Assembly: GCA_963969595.1 (NCBI GenBank)
Contig: OZ018410.1
Span: 41,831,413-41,895,412 of the forward strand
Origin: Neckera pumila
Lineage: Eukaryota; Streptophyta; Bryopsida; Hypnales; Neckeraceae
Length of the DNA: 64,000 bases
Reading direction: 5' to 3'
The notes under the pieces were generated by a model. It was not told where the DNA came from. It did not search any database and saw only the letters and a list, made by a program, of their open reading frames with translations. The position numbers and the translations under genes were made by a program. Shown here piece by piece: positions 24,233 to 35,719 of the stretch (position 1 is its first letter; each line of letters starts with the position of its first letter).

Positions 24233-24882
24233 ATTTAGGTTTTCTCCATGTTGTGTGTTTGTTTCAAGCATCGGTTGCCTTATTGGACATTGTGGGATGT
24301 GCAAGTTTGAACACTTCAGGATTTGACTCAGAGTGCAAAGACTTTTTATATGGGACTATCCACCTTGTTAAATGTAACTATAATTATTTTGATTGGGTAC
24401 ATAGATCAAAAGTTGTGATGCCCAAAGTTTTTTGGGCCAGGAAGGCAACTTCAACTAGCATATGCAAAATTCAATTTTGAAATTTGATAGGTGTATAACT
24501 AACATAATACATGATGCATATATTAAAAAATCCTACATGCAGTGAAAAAACTTATTCATGGAGGATTTGAAGTTTGTTGACCATGTTAGATAGGGTTGGA
24601 AACTTTTTTTACAAACTTAAATTGCTAAAGTCTTTCACATGGTCATAGTTACTGAATTTTTTTTCCATAAGTTTATATGGTTAAAATATTTAACTTCATT
24701 TTTCAGTCTCACTATCATAAAAGTTGGTAGTTTTGACAATTTATGCCCCAAATGTACCCCGGTCCTTTATGGGTTATCAAGGATGAAAAATCTTTTATAT
24801 TTAGCTATAGAATCTTGCATGATCTCAAATTTACCCTATGAACCCTATGACAATTGCAATCGACTATTCAACATTTACATTT
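24233..24882. other. Unrecognised stretch
   Basis: Short frames at 24253 and 24639 without recognisable domains. Confidence 0.45.
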
Positions 24883-25810
24883 TTAACCCCTAAAAGTGAA
24901 AATGTCCATTCAAGGGACAATTGGAATTCGGTTTGGTAATGAAATAAGAAATGAATGAATGCTTTTTGCAATTTGGTATGAGATGAAGACATTCCCCCTC
25001 CCCTTCATGGGAATGTAAAAAGAACCTTGTTGAATTCCCGTGTCAAAAGTTATGTTGCCTTTAAACATTTGGGCAATTGAAGCAATTTTGGCATCTTTTG
25101 CAAGACTTTTCATCTACTTTTGGTATGTAAATACCATAATATAATATGAAATTGTTAAGAAAAACTAATTTTAATGCAAATCTCATTCTCAGAGGAGTCA
25201 AAACTGTACTAATCCTACTAGGCAAGTTTAAAGAATATGTTTATGTCTAACTATGTCAGAACACTATTATCTTGGAATTTGCAATCTCAAAATTCTTGAA
25301 ATTTTTTCTACACATTTCAAATGTTTATCTCTAGATTTTTGTGTTGAATTTCAAACAAAAAAAAAATCCTTGTTGTACAAATAACTAGTGAATTGGTAAT
25401 TTACTTGACCTCCTTGCATTACAAACTAATTTAGAGTAAGCTAAACTCTATATTTGCTTTTGAAATTTGCATGAGAATACCTAACAAGATGTAGAACTCA
25501 ATGGTCAAGAGATGCAAATTCATTTAGAGGAAAAATTTGACTCTAAGAGGTCTCAAGGTTCACTAAACCTACTTCACATGAAAGAAAAAAAGAAAAAAAA
25601 TCTCACTTCAAACATCATATTACTCTTTCTATCCATGCAATTAAATGAGCTGAATTTTTTTTCATAAATTTTTATAATAGTCTACTGTACTTTTGTTTGG
25701 ATGAAGTTCAAAAAAGAATTTTGCATTTTCAATTTTGGTCAATGCACTAAAAAAATGGCATTTCCTGATAATTTCTCTTGAAAAACACCCTTGGTCCAGT
25801 AGGGGTTCAA
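24883..25810 (-). mobile_element. TTAA family A element (copy A4), old, inverted
   Basis: Starts TTAACCCCTAAAAGTG at 24883 with the TGTCC..GGGACA pair next to it, which is the right end of family A, so the copy is inverted. The other tip, GGTCCAGTAGGGGTTCAA, has lost its TTAA. The interior keeps scattered family A phrases and is strongly diverged. Confidence 0.6.
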
Positions 25811-25995
25811 TTCAAGTATGCATATCCACTAGAAATTAATATTTGGAAAAACATAGTTACTACAATTATAAAATTAATCGTTAAATGTGTGCAATGAGGA
25901 ACTAAGAGTTAGAGTTTGAGAAAAACAAAGGACTAAATTATTTGAAGCGCCGAAATTAGGGTTTGATGGAGTTTGGTGTTGTGTTTCTTTTGTAC

Positions 25996-26130
25996 TAAGG
26001 TAGGAGGCTCCAAAACAGTTTGGGCATTTTGAATCAAACATGATACAAAGGTACATTCTTGCTTTCTAAATGTACCTCTGTATCATGTTTGGTTCAAAAT
26101 GCCCGAACTGTTTTGGAGCCTCCTACCTTA
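25996..26130. mobile_element. 135-bp fold-back element with TAAGGTAG tips
   Basis: A near-perfect inverted repeat, arms about 62 bp and spacer about 11 bp, from TAAGGTAGGAGGCTCC to GGAGCCTCCTACCTTA. Only a few mismatches occur between arms. Confidence 0.88.
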
Positions 26131-26372
26131 TTCTTAATTAAACCTTTCTTTGACATCCCTATTACAAATTGTGGAGACCTTTACAATTAACTGTAATAAG
26201 AGTACATTGATCCCTAGAATTCTATTCAAATCATAAAATATTGTTGCTTTTAGCAATAAGCACTTTGGAACAATAGAAGTTGACGACTCACTTCTAACCA
26301 CTTAGAAAATTGAGCATATCTGTAAAATGGATTTGGAGAGGGAATTTCTTTCCCCGTGTAGTGAAATAGATG

Positions 26373-26772
26373 TAAGGTAGAGCCACCCATAATTGACCAA
26401 ATGAGGAATTCTAACATGATTTGGAGTAGTGAAGGCAAAACAAATATTTTTCAGAGGTACATCAATAGAAATGACAAGGATTGCAAAAAATTTGGTAATT
26501 TTATCTCTTGAACTGAAATTATTAGGAATTTTGGGAGGCAAAAAGTGTTCCGGACCCATGGCCAACATCTAGACTCTTCCAATTCTGATCATTCGATAAC
26601 TTTTTTCCTAATCATTATTTCCTACTTTCTTTCTCACAACTTGGGACATGTATCATGTATTTATTAGTTCCAACTTTGGAAAGGGAAAAAATATATTCTA
26701 AGCTTGGTAAGAAATACTTGCACCTATAGGTTGAGAATGGGACACTGGTCAGGAATGGGTGGCTCTACCTTA
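26373..26772 (-). mobile_element. TAAGGTAGAGCC element, short form (400 bp)
   Basis: Same tips as the 15697 element but inverted and missing about 330 bp of the middle, including the poly-A/T core. The right tip supplies the TTAA used by the abutting family A copy. Confidence 0.83.
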
Positions 26773-27702
26773 ACCTCTAAAGGACCAAGGTGATTTTCCT
26801 ATAAAAAGCCATTCAAAATTGTCATTTCTATTGCAAAGAGAAAAGAGCTTTAAAAATTGTTTTTTCTTGCATATCCAACCATAAGGTCTTATACTTGACT
26901 AGTATATGAATATGTGGAAGAAATTTCAGAAACTTTGACCATGTAGATTGCAAGATATATGCATTTAAAGTGAAGAAAACAAGTTATTTTGCTCCTTGCT
27001 TGACTAGATTTTTGGCTTTGAATCTTTTTAGTTCAAATTTTTTTGCACTATAGACTTTGATTGTCTACTTATTTATGTTAAGTAGTTGAGTCTAGAGTCT
27101 TTAAAAAAAATTTAGGATAAAAAGCACTTAATTTTCACTCATTAAAAAATTATTAAGTAGAGGGGGGTCAAGATTGAAAAAAAAACTAAATTGTTAATGG
27201 CTTTTAGATGGAATTGAATCACAATAATCCCAATAGTGAGATTGTTCTAGCAAGAAAATCCAACCTTGTCTATCAGTTTTTTTTGAATAACTCTAAAAAT
27301 TGCATTGAAAAACGAATTCTACAAGTTATTTTTTCGATAAGATGCTTAGATTGCCCGAAAAACTAAGATTGGCCATAACTTTCTCATTACTAGTCCAAAT
27401 TGAATGAAACAAAGCTTCACATGTAGAAAAAAATGTGATCTTTGAAAACAATTATTGAAGAAAAATTATTTTGACATTTTGTGATTTTTTTTTGGACTGC
27501 CCACCGAACTCCAATTTTGCTTATTATGCCATAACTTTTGCTCCCGGGCATCAATAAAAGTAAAAATTATCTATTCAGAAAGTTCTCACAATAATACACA
27601 ACTTCAAAAAATCCCAAAAAATATTACTAAAAATTGAAGCAGTAGGAACCTGCCCAAACCCGAATTGTCCCTTGAGGGAACAAACGGTCCTTTAGGGGTT
27701 AA
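26770..27702 (+). mobile_element. TTAA family A element (copy A5) inserted at the edge of a TAAGGTA element
   Basis: 933 bp from TTAACCTCTAAAGGACC to GGTCCTTTAGGGGTTAA. Its left TTAA is formed by the ACCTTA end of the adjacent 26373-26772 element. The right subterminal TGTCCCTTGAGGGAACA pair is present. Confidence 0.8.
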
Positions 27703-28210
27703 GAGGGATTTGAACAAAAAAATACTTTTTTTTTTCTCAAAACAAAATTATCATGAATTTTGTTCGTGAAGATTTTATTAAACCTATTCTTATTATATAG
27801 GTCATTCTATTTCCGACCATAGGTTGTTACAGAGTTGATATAAGTAATCATTGTAGCTTTCAGTGTATTGTACATGTTGTGATCATTCTATGCTTTCGAT
27901 GTACATTTCTACTGCTCCAACTCAATGTGAGTTGTCACCTAAAACCACATCTGATTGGAAATAGAGCAGCCTACATTGCGGAAAGATTTAGTGAACGTAG
28001 ATACAAGCGTGTCAAAAAAAAAAAATTCAAAAAATTAATAAATTTAAATAAATAAATATACCATTTTTCAGCAAAAAAAATAAAAAATAAAAAATGACAT
28101 GGCAGTTGCTGTGCCACATCAGCCAACTGCTACAACTGCGTTCTTGCAGTCTAAGAATCAACAGGGAAATGCAGGGGAACTCGGAGCCTTCCAAAAACCC
28201 CAATTTCTTC
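27703..28210. other. Repeat debris
   Basis: The second half is an inverted diverged match of 17080-17230; no gene. Confidence 0.45.
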
Positions 28211-28641
28211 TAAGGTAGACCAGTCTAATTCCATCTCCAACCCATTTCTGCCACCCTGTTTTTGGCCCCATTTCCACCCATTCCACCATCCAAATCTGTC
28301 TAGAAGTGAGCCAATTCTATCTAGAAATGTGACAGAATAAGTGCATTTATGTCATTTAGGGTAATGTGGCAATAGCTGATTGGTGAATACCTAGATGCTT
28401 ATAGGGACATAAGAAGGTGGTTATGGGCTGTTATTAGGGCGTTTATGACCCTAGTCACGGGCGCTTTACTAAAACACTTCAAAAATTCACAGAAATTACA
28501 ATTTTGATCAGAAAATTGTAATTTCACTTGGGTTTGATTCATGAAACATGCGCACACCTCTGAAAAATATATGTCTCTCATGGAATTAGCTCCAAGATTG
28601 TCAAATTGCAAATCGGGGTGGTAATAGGTTGATCTACCTTA
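28211..28641 (+). mobile_element. TAAGGTAGACC-type element (431 bp), uninterrupted
   Basis: From TAAGGTAGACCAGTC to GGTTGATCTACCTTA, with TA at each end. It serves as the reference for the split copy at 17412-19355. Confidence 0.8.
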
Positions 28642-29378
28642 ATGGTCAAGTTATGTCCACTATTTTACATGGTTCAGTTGGGTGCAATCAATGTATGGGG
28701 AGTACCGGCATTTAGTTACAAGTTAGCCGGTTGGAATCAGGAATTGCCGAATTGATTTCAAAATCTTCGGAAAAAACCCGATCATTTAAGAGGAAAATCA
28801 AAGAATATTCTCTATTTTTTAAAGGCCTAGCTGAGAGAATGCTTCAAACAACTGGTTGCTCCAAGAAAATGTAGGATTTTAGCCGGTTGTGCTAAAAAAA
28901 ACTCCCCGGACTGTGGGTGCAATGTGTGTTTCCACAAGGTTTTCTTTTGTCCAATATTTTACAGACAGTCAGTAAGCACTTCTTTCAACCCATTTCTCTG
29001 TGCCTGTGCCTGTGGCTGAGTGTGTGTGTGTGTGTCTGTCAGTGCTGATATCGAGGTACAACATATGCACTATGCAGCACTGAGATATGGGCTTCATGGG
29101 CCTTCTCCACTTCAGTCTTTCTAAGTTATGCATTTCAGCTTCAGAATTTCAGAACTTTCAGAACTTTCAGAACTCAGTCTCAGTTTCAGGGCCTTGGATC
29201 GATCAATCCCAGCTTCAGCTTCAGCTTCGATCATGCAAGTTGAATCTTCATCAGGAAACAAGATCACAAACTGACTGCTGAAATTTACAGTATGTCCCTC
29301 CCTGATCTGGTGGCATGGCCGGTCCCAAAGGAAACTCAGGCTTGGTCTCCTCTGGCCATGCCAGGCCCAAAGCTGCAG
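28642..29378. other. Unrecognised stretch with local micro-repeats
   Basis: A (TG)n run lies near 29020, and an AGAACTTTC unit repeats three times around 29151-29174. Frames on both strands here follow the repeats. Confidence 0.45.
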
Positions 29379-29519
29379 TAAGGTAACTACACCTAAAATC
29401 AACCGTGTTCTAATTGCCACCCCTATCTAGGAAGGACTGACATGTTGCTTGAAGTATGTTCTACTGGCAATGATGAGTTAGGTAGGCTTAATTGGTCGCT
29501 TTAAGAGCATACTACCTTA
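29379..29519 (+). mobile_element. 141-bp TAAGGTA MITE, copy 1
   Basis: TAAGGTAACTACACC to GCATACTACCTTA. The inverted copy at 35840-35980 has the same length with about four differences by eye. Confidence 0.88.
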
Positions 29520-29888
29520 GTGGATATTAGCGTGGCCTGGACACACAATCGGGCCACTTGGGACAATGTCTACCATACTAACACTGTAGCTCATCCAATT
29601 AATTATTCGCCTGAGTGTGCGTAATAGAGTTGATTATGTTAAGCTAAGCTATTTCATTATAATAAATAAATAAAAAAGTAAGGTAAGCTAAGCTAATACA
29701 TAAGTATCCCCAGATACTCAAATTTGGTGTAGCAAACGTTGAAATTAACACTTTCAGGAGTTTCAGGAGCTGACTGCAGACTCAGTTTAGTATAGTAGTT
29801 TAGGGTGCTTTGTCAGTTTAGGGTGCTTTGTCAGAATTTGAGCTGGATCAGATTTAGGGCTTTGACCGAACGAAGATAACTTGAGTTA

Positions 29889-30057
29889 GGGACGCTTTAC
29901 ACCAAGAGGCCGGGCCAATTTCCTGTGTCAGAGACTCGAAATCCTCACTTGTGATTGGACAAAGGGTTGAGATCTTCACTTGTGATTGGATTAAAGGCTG
30001 AAATTTGTGCAATCGGCCTCAAGGGGAATGGCCCGGCCTCTTGGTGTAAAGCATCCC
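29889..30057. mobile_element. 169-bp GGGACGC-tipped MITE
   Basis: GGGACGCTTTACACCAAG to CTTGGTGTAAAGCATCCC with arms of about 34 bp, flanked by TTA at 29886-29888 and 30058-30060. It contains a direct repeat around TCACTTGTGATTGGA. Confidence 0.8.
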
Positions 30058-30060
30058 TTA

Positions 30061-30446
30061 GAGCATCGCCAACCATTCATGGGGGACACGGCTTGGGGCA
30101 TGGGTTGGCTAGGGCCCGGTTTCTCCCGGGTTTCATTTGGCCGGGAGGTCCCCCACTCGTTCACGGCCAAAGTCTCATGCTAGCATTATTCTGTGCGTTA
30201 TCATTGCACCTACAAGTGGACCGAATTTGAAAAGAAACCCGACAAGCTGTATCTCAAGAGAATCTATGTACATAGTCAACAACCGGGGTAAGGAGCCGGG
30301 GACGGGGCACTACCGTTCTTGGAGCCATTTGCGCCGTGACCGGCAACTTTTTGTCCTTCCCTCTGCTCACGGTGGCTCACTTTTTCCTGACCGGCCCCGC
30401 CCGAGCTCCGGGCCGAAAGCTCCCCCGTGAATGGGTGGCGATGTTC
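30061..30446. mobile_element. 386-bp GAGCATCGCC-tipped MITE, GC-rich
   Basis: GAGCATCGCCAACCATTCA to GAATGGGTGGCGATGTTC, flanked by TTA at 30058-30060 (shared with the previous MITE) and 30447-30449. The small open frames inside are chance. Confidence 0.78.
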
Positions 30447-31172
30447 TTATGTTAACGTGAGCCAACCACTCATCTCTCACCAGACCACTATGTCAAGCCC
30501 AGGGATAATTAACTTGGGATCCATGTGAGCTTAACCCCTAAACGCCGCCAATGCCATTTCGTGGCGTTTGGATGAAGAATTGGAGACGTGGACGAGAATT
30601 GGTGGGAATCTTTCATCTTTTTTTGGTATGAGCATGTGGTATTTTGGGTTGGAAAGAAGTAGGACTTGTCAGCAGAGCCGTGCAAGAGTTTTTGGTGGAC
30701 TGGTATTCATTACAGTAATAAAACCGGTATGGAACGCTTGTACTAATAGGGCAGGCAAGCTGACCAAATATTGATTTGAATAGGAATTTTTTTTGCAAGA
30801 GTAGTAGAAGCTGCTTGTGATTGAGAAGTTTGCTGAAATTTAGGAAAATTTAGTTTCGGGCAGGGGGCCATGTCATTGGCCGGGCAATTCCTATTGGTAG
30901 GAAAGGTCTGTTGGCCGTTTCAACAGAGTTTCCAACAAATGAGGGAGCAAAATGACAAAAAAAATTGGGCCTCATAATTGTTGTAGGCGGCATTACCTTA
31001 TCTTCAATAATCAACTAAGTAGACTAGGTATTCAAAGCCAAAAATGGTGGCTAAGGCATTCACACATTCCAAGACGTGAAGAACATGGCCAGAAGTGAAG
31101 AAGCACAGACATGAGTGGAGTTAGCCAAATTCTGGAGAATTTGCATTTCAGTATACAGTAGTACTAGCAACA

Positions 31173-32358
31173 ATGCCAAAACGTTGCACAAAGAGAGATT
31201 TCAATCACCTTCCCTACCCTCGTCTGTATCCAAGTTGGTGTACTAGGGAGGCAAGAGTGATTATAGCACATCTACTTACAGCACAGAGAGAAAGAAAGTG
31301 GCAAGTTGAATACATGCTATCAATATTAGATGAAGATTACTTGATGAGCCTCCCTAAACTACATTACGACAAGACTGCAACTTTTCATTTTGATAGATTG
31401 CTTGAGAACTTGCGGTGGTTGTGGTGTTCTTGGGGATCCGAAGTGCTAGGTTGGGCTACTGAAAGGGGTAAGGGTCATAAGCGTGGATTCTCCAAGGAAG
31501 TGTACACTGCATTGAGAGAGAGAATTTTCACTTTTCCTCAAGTAGAACATGACATCTAGCACGAAATTGAAAACGCAAGCGCGCTTGGCCGGATTGCACA
31601 GCAGCATACACAGAGCGCTAGAGAATCAAGGAACATCAGCACAAGTACTCACCTACATACAACCGCCGCCTCCAATGCCAGACATTGCTCCGTCTCTATG
31701 CAAGAGTGGGGAAGTAGTGGTGGCCGCAGAGCGGGAACACCAAATTCTGAAGGCAAAACCTCCTTTGACGCTGGAGGAGCGGACACTGGCCGCAGTGAAG
31801 CTCGCAGTGGGTTTAATAAGCGCGCCGCTAGTGGAGGTGCAGAAGCAAGCGATCGCCAGAGTGGATCTAGCAGCAAAGATGAAGAGCGCTACGCCGATGG
31901 AGCTGTAGGAGCAAATGCTGCCCGGACTGAAAGCTGCAATAGGCATGAGGAGCGCGGTGGTAGTGGAAGTGGGCTCGTCTTTAGCTTACGTCAGATCAGC
32001 GCAAAGGCAATTTGCGGGAAGCCAAGCATATGAGGTGGGACTCAGAACAATCACTGCCTCCGCCACTCCAGAAAGTACCTTAGTGAGTTCGGAGGTTGTC
32101 TCAGTGCAAAGGCAACTATTGTGTGAAGCCTTAAAAGACAAAAATCAAGACATAGAACAAACCAGCCAAGCACACTTCTCTGAAAGAAAAAGTGGGCTTA
32201 AAAAACAAACCACAAATTCTTGCAATTGCAATTCGATAATGGGGACGTCCAAGAAGTCTATGTTGGGGCTGTGTATGAATCCATGCAACGTTGCTCCCAC
32301 CTCCTGCAAAGTTCTACTGATAACACATGCAACGGGGAAGAGATCAGGCAAAACTTAG
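31173..32358 (+). pseudogene. Unrecognised reading frames inside the 3.3-kb element
   Basis: An open frame at 31173-31559 (128 codons) overlaps by 11 bases the next frame at 31549-31908. The latter continues after a single TAG (31906-31908) to 32358 in the same frame, so 31549-32358 is one frame of about 270 codons broken once. The first product is basic and Trp/Leu-rich (MPKRCTKRDFNHL start, RWLWCSWGSE near residue 85). The second is Ala/Val-rich with TLEERTLAAVKLAVGL. Part of 31560-32033 is also open in another plus frame and on the minus strand, as expected of GC-rich DNA, so the correct frame is uncertain there. I recognise no family. They could be the N-terminal part of the element's protein or captured host exons. 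Confidence 0.35.
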
Positions 32359-32812
32359 TTTTTTTTGTATGAGATGACGGCGAACCTGAGCCTGCGTACA
32401 ATGGCCCCCCCTCTTCTGCAGACGATTTCTTCAGTAGCGAAGACAACGATTCCACCTCCGAACCTTCCAATACGCAAGACACAAAGACTAAGATTATGAA
32501 AGCCGCGCATAATGAAGAACGTGCAGTGCCGGCTTTATTCCATGATTGCAGCAGCGTAAAAGCAGACTTTGAGGAGCCCATAACTTACTTGTCGTTTCAG
32601 ATGTAGTTGGCAAAGGAATTCATAGCGAAATGGTTGGTCGGACTTAAGGCTTTTCAAAAGTATCACCATATGTTGCATTAGCACACGGCATCAAGACTAT
32701 GGGCAATGAAAGAGGGATTTGTGTTGCATGTGGGAGGCGTACAAATCAAGTGTGCCCTGGTTGCCAACAACATCTGTGCAAGGGTGCATGCTATTGGGAA
32801 AGTCATTGGTGA
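32235..32812 (+). pseudogene. Broken C-terminal part of a piggyBac-like transposase (zinc ribbon)
   Basis: At 32648-32812 one frame reads PYVALAHGIKTMGNERG then C-x2-C-x7-C-x2-C-x4-C-x3-C-x4-H, ending at a TGA (32810-32812). This Cys/His spacing resembles the small zinc-ribbon domain at the C-terminus of piggyBac transposases. Just upstream, in a different frame (32235-32675), is DNGDVQEVYVGAVYESM, then a TGA (32370), then an acidic Asp/Glu/Ser-rich stretch to a TAG (32604), then LAKEFIAKWLVGLKAF, which resembles the helix usually preceding the ribbon. So the copy has at least two stops and one frameshift and is dead. Because it lies inside a TTAA-bracketed element, piggyBac is the best explanation. 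A different treble-clef or ribbon protein cannot be excluded. Confidence 0.5.
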
Positions 32813-33911
32813 AATGAACTTTCAATGTTCTGTACTTTATATTTTATATGTTTTTTTGAAGACACTTTCTATTTGGAAAATTAGTACATATACTCTTTTT
32901 AGCATTTTGTAAATATTTTAGGCACCGCTCCATAGGGAATAGTACTATTTAAGAAGTGCAAAACTTTTTCACAGTTTTGGAGCAACATCTTCGTGAACTG
33001 CCTCCCATTTTGTTATTCCAAGCCTCCACAGGGACCTGCGTTGGATGGACGAAGACAGCACCAATCCCAAGCTTGGGAAGCATAGCTCAGTGGTTGGGAA
33101 CGCTTGGGGGGGGCACATGTCAGCCTCCAGCCTTCTCTGCACATCCAACATGGAGCAGGCTTTGGACAGGGCAGCTGCAGTAGGTTCGGCCGCCTCAAAT
33201 TTGGTCTACTGCCCTTGGCAGGGTTTCCATGCAGAGGAGCCTCTTCCCTCACTACCCATCGAACGCCGGGTCCACCTCCTATACAAAGCCTTGTACATGA
33301 TCTTCGAAAACGTAATTTATCTTCTTGCTCCGCATGACGTCCGGAATTCATCACTTATAAGCTGTGAGGATCGGGAATAGCCAGATAAAGCAAGGGAAGT
33401 CGGAATCCCACATTCTTCCTACTTTTTTTTTCCTTTTTTTTTTCACCTTAGCGAATGAATATCAAGCTCTGTGCTGCTGAAATTCCTGTACACCTGCTTG
33501 ATCTTGTCTCATGTGCTCACTACTTTTGTCGCCATCTTTCAAAATGTTGGTTCTCTAGTCCCGTGCCAATCAACGTCAAATTTTTTTTGGCTTTCTTTCA
33601 TAGCTGCCCTCTTACGAATAATGTCATACCTCCTCACAGATCACGCCATCAAATCAATTTGCGGCCTCTTTTTGCTTGTATTTTTGACTTTGCGGAATCT
33701 CAGGAGACATGATCTTTGAACCCCAATTCGTTCTTCTCTCATGATTGACATTTGCAATCCAAGCACGGCATTTTTTGGAAACATACAATAGTAGGTCGAC
33801 TTCTAACTTCCTGTCCACGGGGACCCGCCCGTCCCTTAAAGGTTAATCTAATGAGAATTCTCTTATACATACTCTTCTTGCTCTCTTAAATTCAGAAACT
33901 TAACTTAACCC

Positions 33912-34501
33912 TTAACCCCTAAAGTTCCATTGTCCCTAAGGGGGACAAAATGGATTTTGGGCAGGTTCCTATGAGCTCAATTTTTAATGAAACTTTCTGA
34001 AACTTTCCCATAAGATAGAAAGACTTATTAGCTTTTGGGGAATGTAATTTTTATTTCAATCGGTGCCCGGGAGCAAAAGTTATGCCCAAATAAGCTCAAA
34101 ACAGGGGAGAAGGGGCAGCAAAAAAAATTTCCAAAAAAGTTTCGCCATAGAAAAAATTTTAAATTTTTTTTCCTCATAGATTATATTTTTGCCTATTTGA
34201 GAAGCTTTGGTTCATTTCATTTGGATTTTTTATGAGAAAGTTATAGACAATCTTCTTTTTCGGGCAATTAGAGCAACCTCTTGAAAAAAACTTTTTCTTT
34301 TACTTTGAATGCAAAAATATCTTTCAATCCGTATAGTCAAACATCACAAAATTTTAACTACATGATCTATAAAAAGTGTAGTACAAGATCCTACGGTTAG
34401 TTTCTAAAATTTTTTTTTTTGATCTTTTAGATGAACACAACAAAAGTAGCAGTTTTGAGTGATTCTTGATAGAAAAATGGCCTTCGGACTTTAGGAATTA
34501 A
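33912..34501 (-). mobile_element. TTAA family A element (copy A6), shortened, inverted
   Basis: 590 bp from TTAACCCCTAAAGTTCC, followed by TGTCCCTAAGGGGGACA (the family A right end), to GGACTTTAGGAATTAA. It lacks about 330 bp of the middle compared with full copies. It shares TTAA 34498-34501 with the next element. Confidence 0.75.
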
Positions 34502-35123
34502 CTCCTAAATGCCCGAGGCACCCAAATGTGGTGTTTGCAGAACTTTGAAGTTAACCAAGTTGCTATTTCTAGTAGATTATATTTTAAAAAAATTCTTCTT
34601 GAAGTCTAGTTTTAGCTGCAAAAATCCAATCTTGAAAATAAATGACAGTGATTTTTCTATTCATGATTTTGTACAAGGGTACCCAAAGCAATCTTGACTT
34701 CCCGTAGTGTTGAGAGCTCTTGGAAATGAGCCTCAAATACACTAGATCTTGGGCAAAAATTTGCATTCAAAATTCATTTAAAAAAGTTATAGAGTAGATT
34801 TTAAGAAGCCATAAATTGATTGGGGTTACACAAGTTTAACTTCATATTTTTTTGGTCACCAACTTTTAAGATTTGATTTGTGTAAAGAAGATTGAAAGAT
34901 TTTTGCAATTTTAGCACCCTCATGGTCAAACATTATAATCTTTCATTCCATAAGTGATATTGTTGTGTTTTCTTTTCCTATGAGATCTCTAACATGTCTA
35001 GTTTGAATTTGTACGGTCACAATTCAAAAAAAATTGATACAACTTATCAAAATGTTGGCATTTTGTTCAATTTAGAGCAAATTCCAGGAAGCCCAAAACA
35101 GGCCTTGGGCATTTAGGGGTTAA
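34498..35123 (+). mobile_element. TTAA family C element (copy C2)
   Basis: 626 bp from TTAACTCCTAAATGCCC to GGGCATTTAGGGGTTAA. Tips are perfect inverted repeats over GCCC plus the CTAAAT core. It shares its left TTAA with A6 and has no coding capacity. Confidence 0.8.
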
Positions 35124-35719
35124 ACGTCAAGGCTGTCATTTTGTGGCCGATGAATGACAGGGAATACTCCTCTCTAGGACAAAAGTGCAACTATTCATCT
35201 TCAGAATTTGGTTGTGAAAAGGAGAGATCTTCTACAATAATTTGACTCCCAAAGAGTGCTTTTGCTGTTTCTTAAGCCAATGAATCACATGATAATGGAA
35301 AGGGATGATTTCCAGGATCACCCCTTCGTCCTTCAAGGATTAACTTAGATGGCAATCATGGATTGTGGAATCTCGGAGCAAAATGTGTGTCTGCTAAAAG
35401 GAGCACCAGGCCAGTTCAATACATTTTTAAGTTAGTACTGGTAACCAAAGGGGCCAGTAAGAAGCTGATAAAATTCCATTAATAAAAAACATAGTAAGTG
35501 AAGTGCATTGTAAATGGTGAGGCTCTGGTTGAAGAGGAATCAAACAAGAATTGGGGACAATCCAGAGGCACTGAGTTCCAAGTGGACCGATTGGAACTTC
35601 TTGTCACCCAAAGTAGAAGCAAGCTGCTCAATTTAAAACAGAGAATATTAAGCTGAACTTGAACAAGTTGGTGACTGTTAGAAATCGTAGACTGCTGCTG
35701 TTCAATCATGGCTCCTTTC
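35124..35719. other. Unrecognised stretch
   Basis: A possible small TTAA element at 35120-35344 (GTCCTTCAAGGATTAA at its right) is only suggestive. The 80-codon minus frame at 35479-35721 matches nothing I know. Confidence 0.35.

Larger units (their letters stand above)
30531..33846 (+). mobile_element. 3.3-kb TTAA-flanked piggyBac-like element, decayed
   Basis: The left end is TTAACCCCTAAACGCC at 30531 and the right end is CCCTTAAAGGTTAA at 33833-33846, so TTAA brackets both ends and the left tip matches the CCCCTAAAGG tips of the shorter elements here. The right subterminal region has a TGTCC..GGGAC inverted pair like the TGTCCC..GGGACA pair in family A. Inside are reading frames at 31173-32358 and a frame-broken piece at 32235-32812 ending in a Cys/His-rich motif. 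A distinctly GC-rich stretch covers roughly 31540-32130. TTAA duplication and CC-tips are hallmarks of piggyBac elements. No intact DDE domain was found. Confidence 0.6.

Noticed and set aside
31653..31946. 97-codon minus-strand frame and other overlapping frames
   Set aside because: GC-rich sequence keeps several frames open; no independent support for the minus strand.
33078..33115. Phrase resembling a tRNA D-arm (TAGCTCAGTGGTTGGGA)
   Set aside because: No acceptor stem, anticodon arm or T-loop pairs follow; not a tRNA.
33013..33380. Overlapping frames of about 111 codons on both strands
   Set aside because: Neither strand gives a recognisable domain; it lies in the 3' part of the decayed 3.3-kb element, so it was left as element interior.
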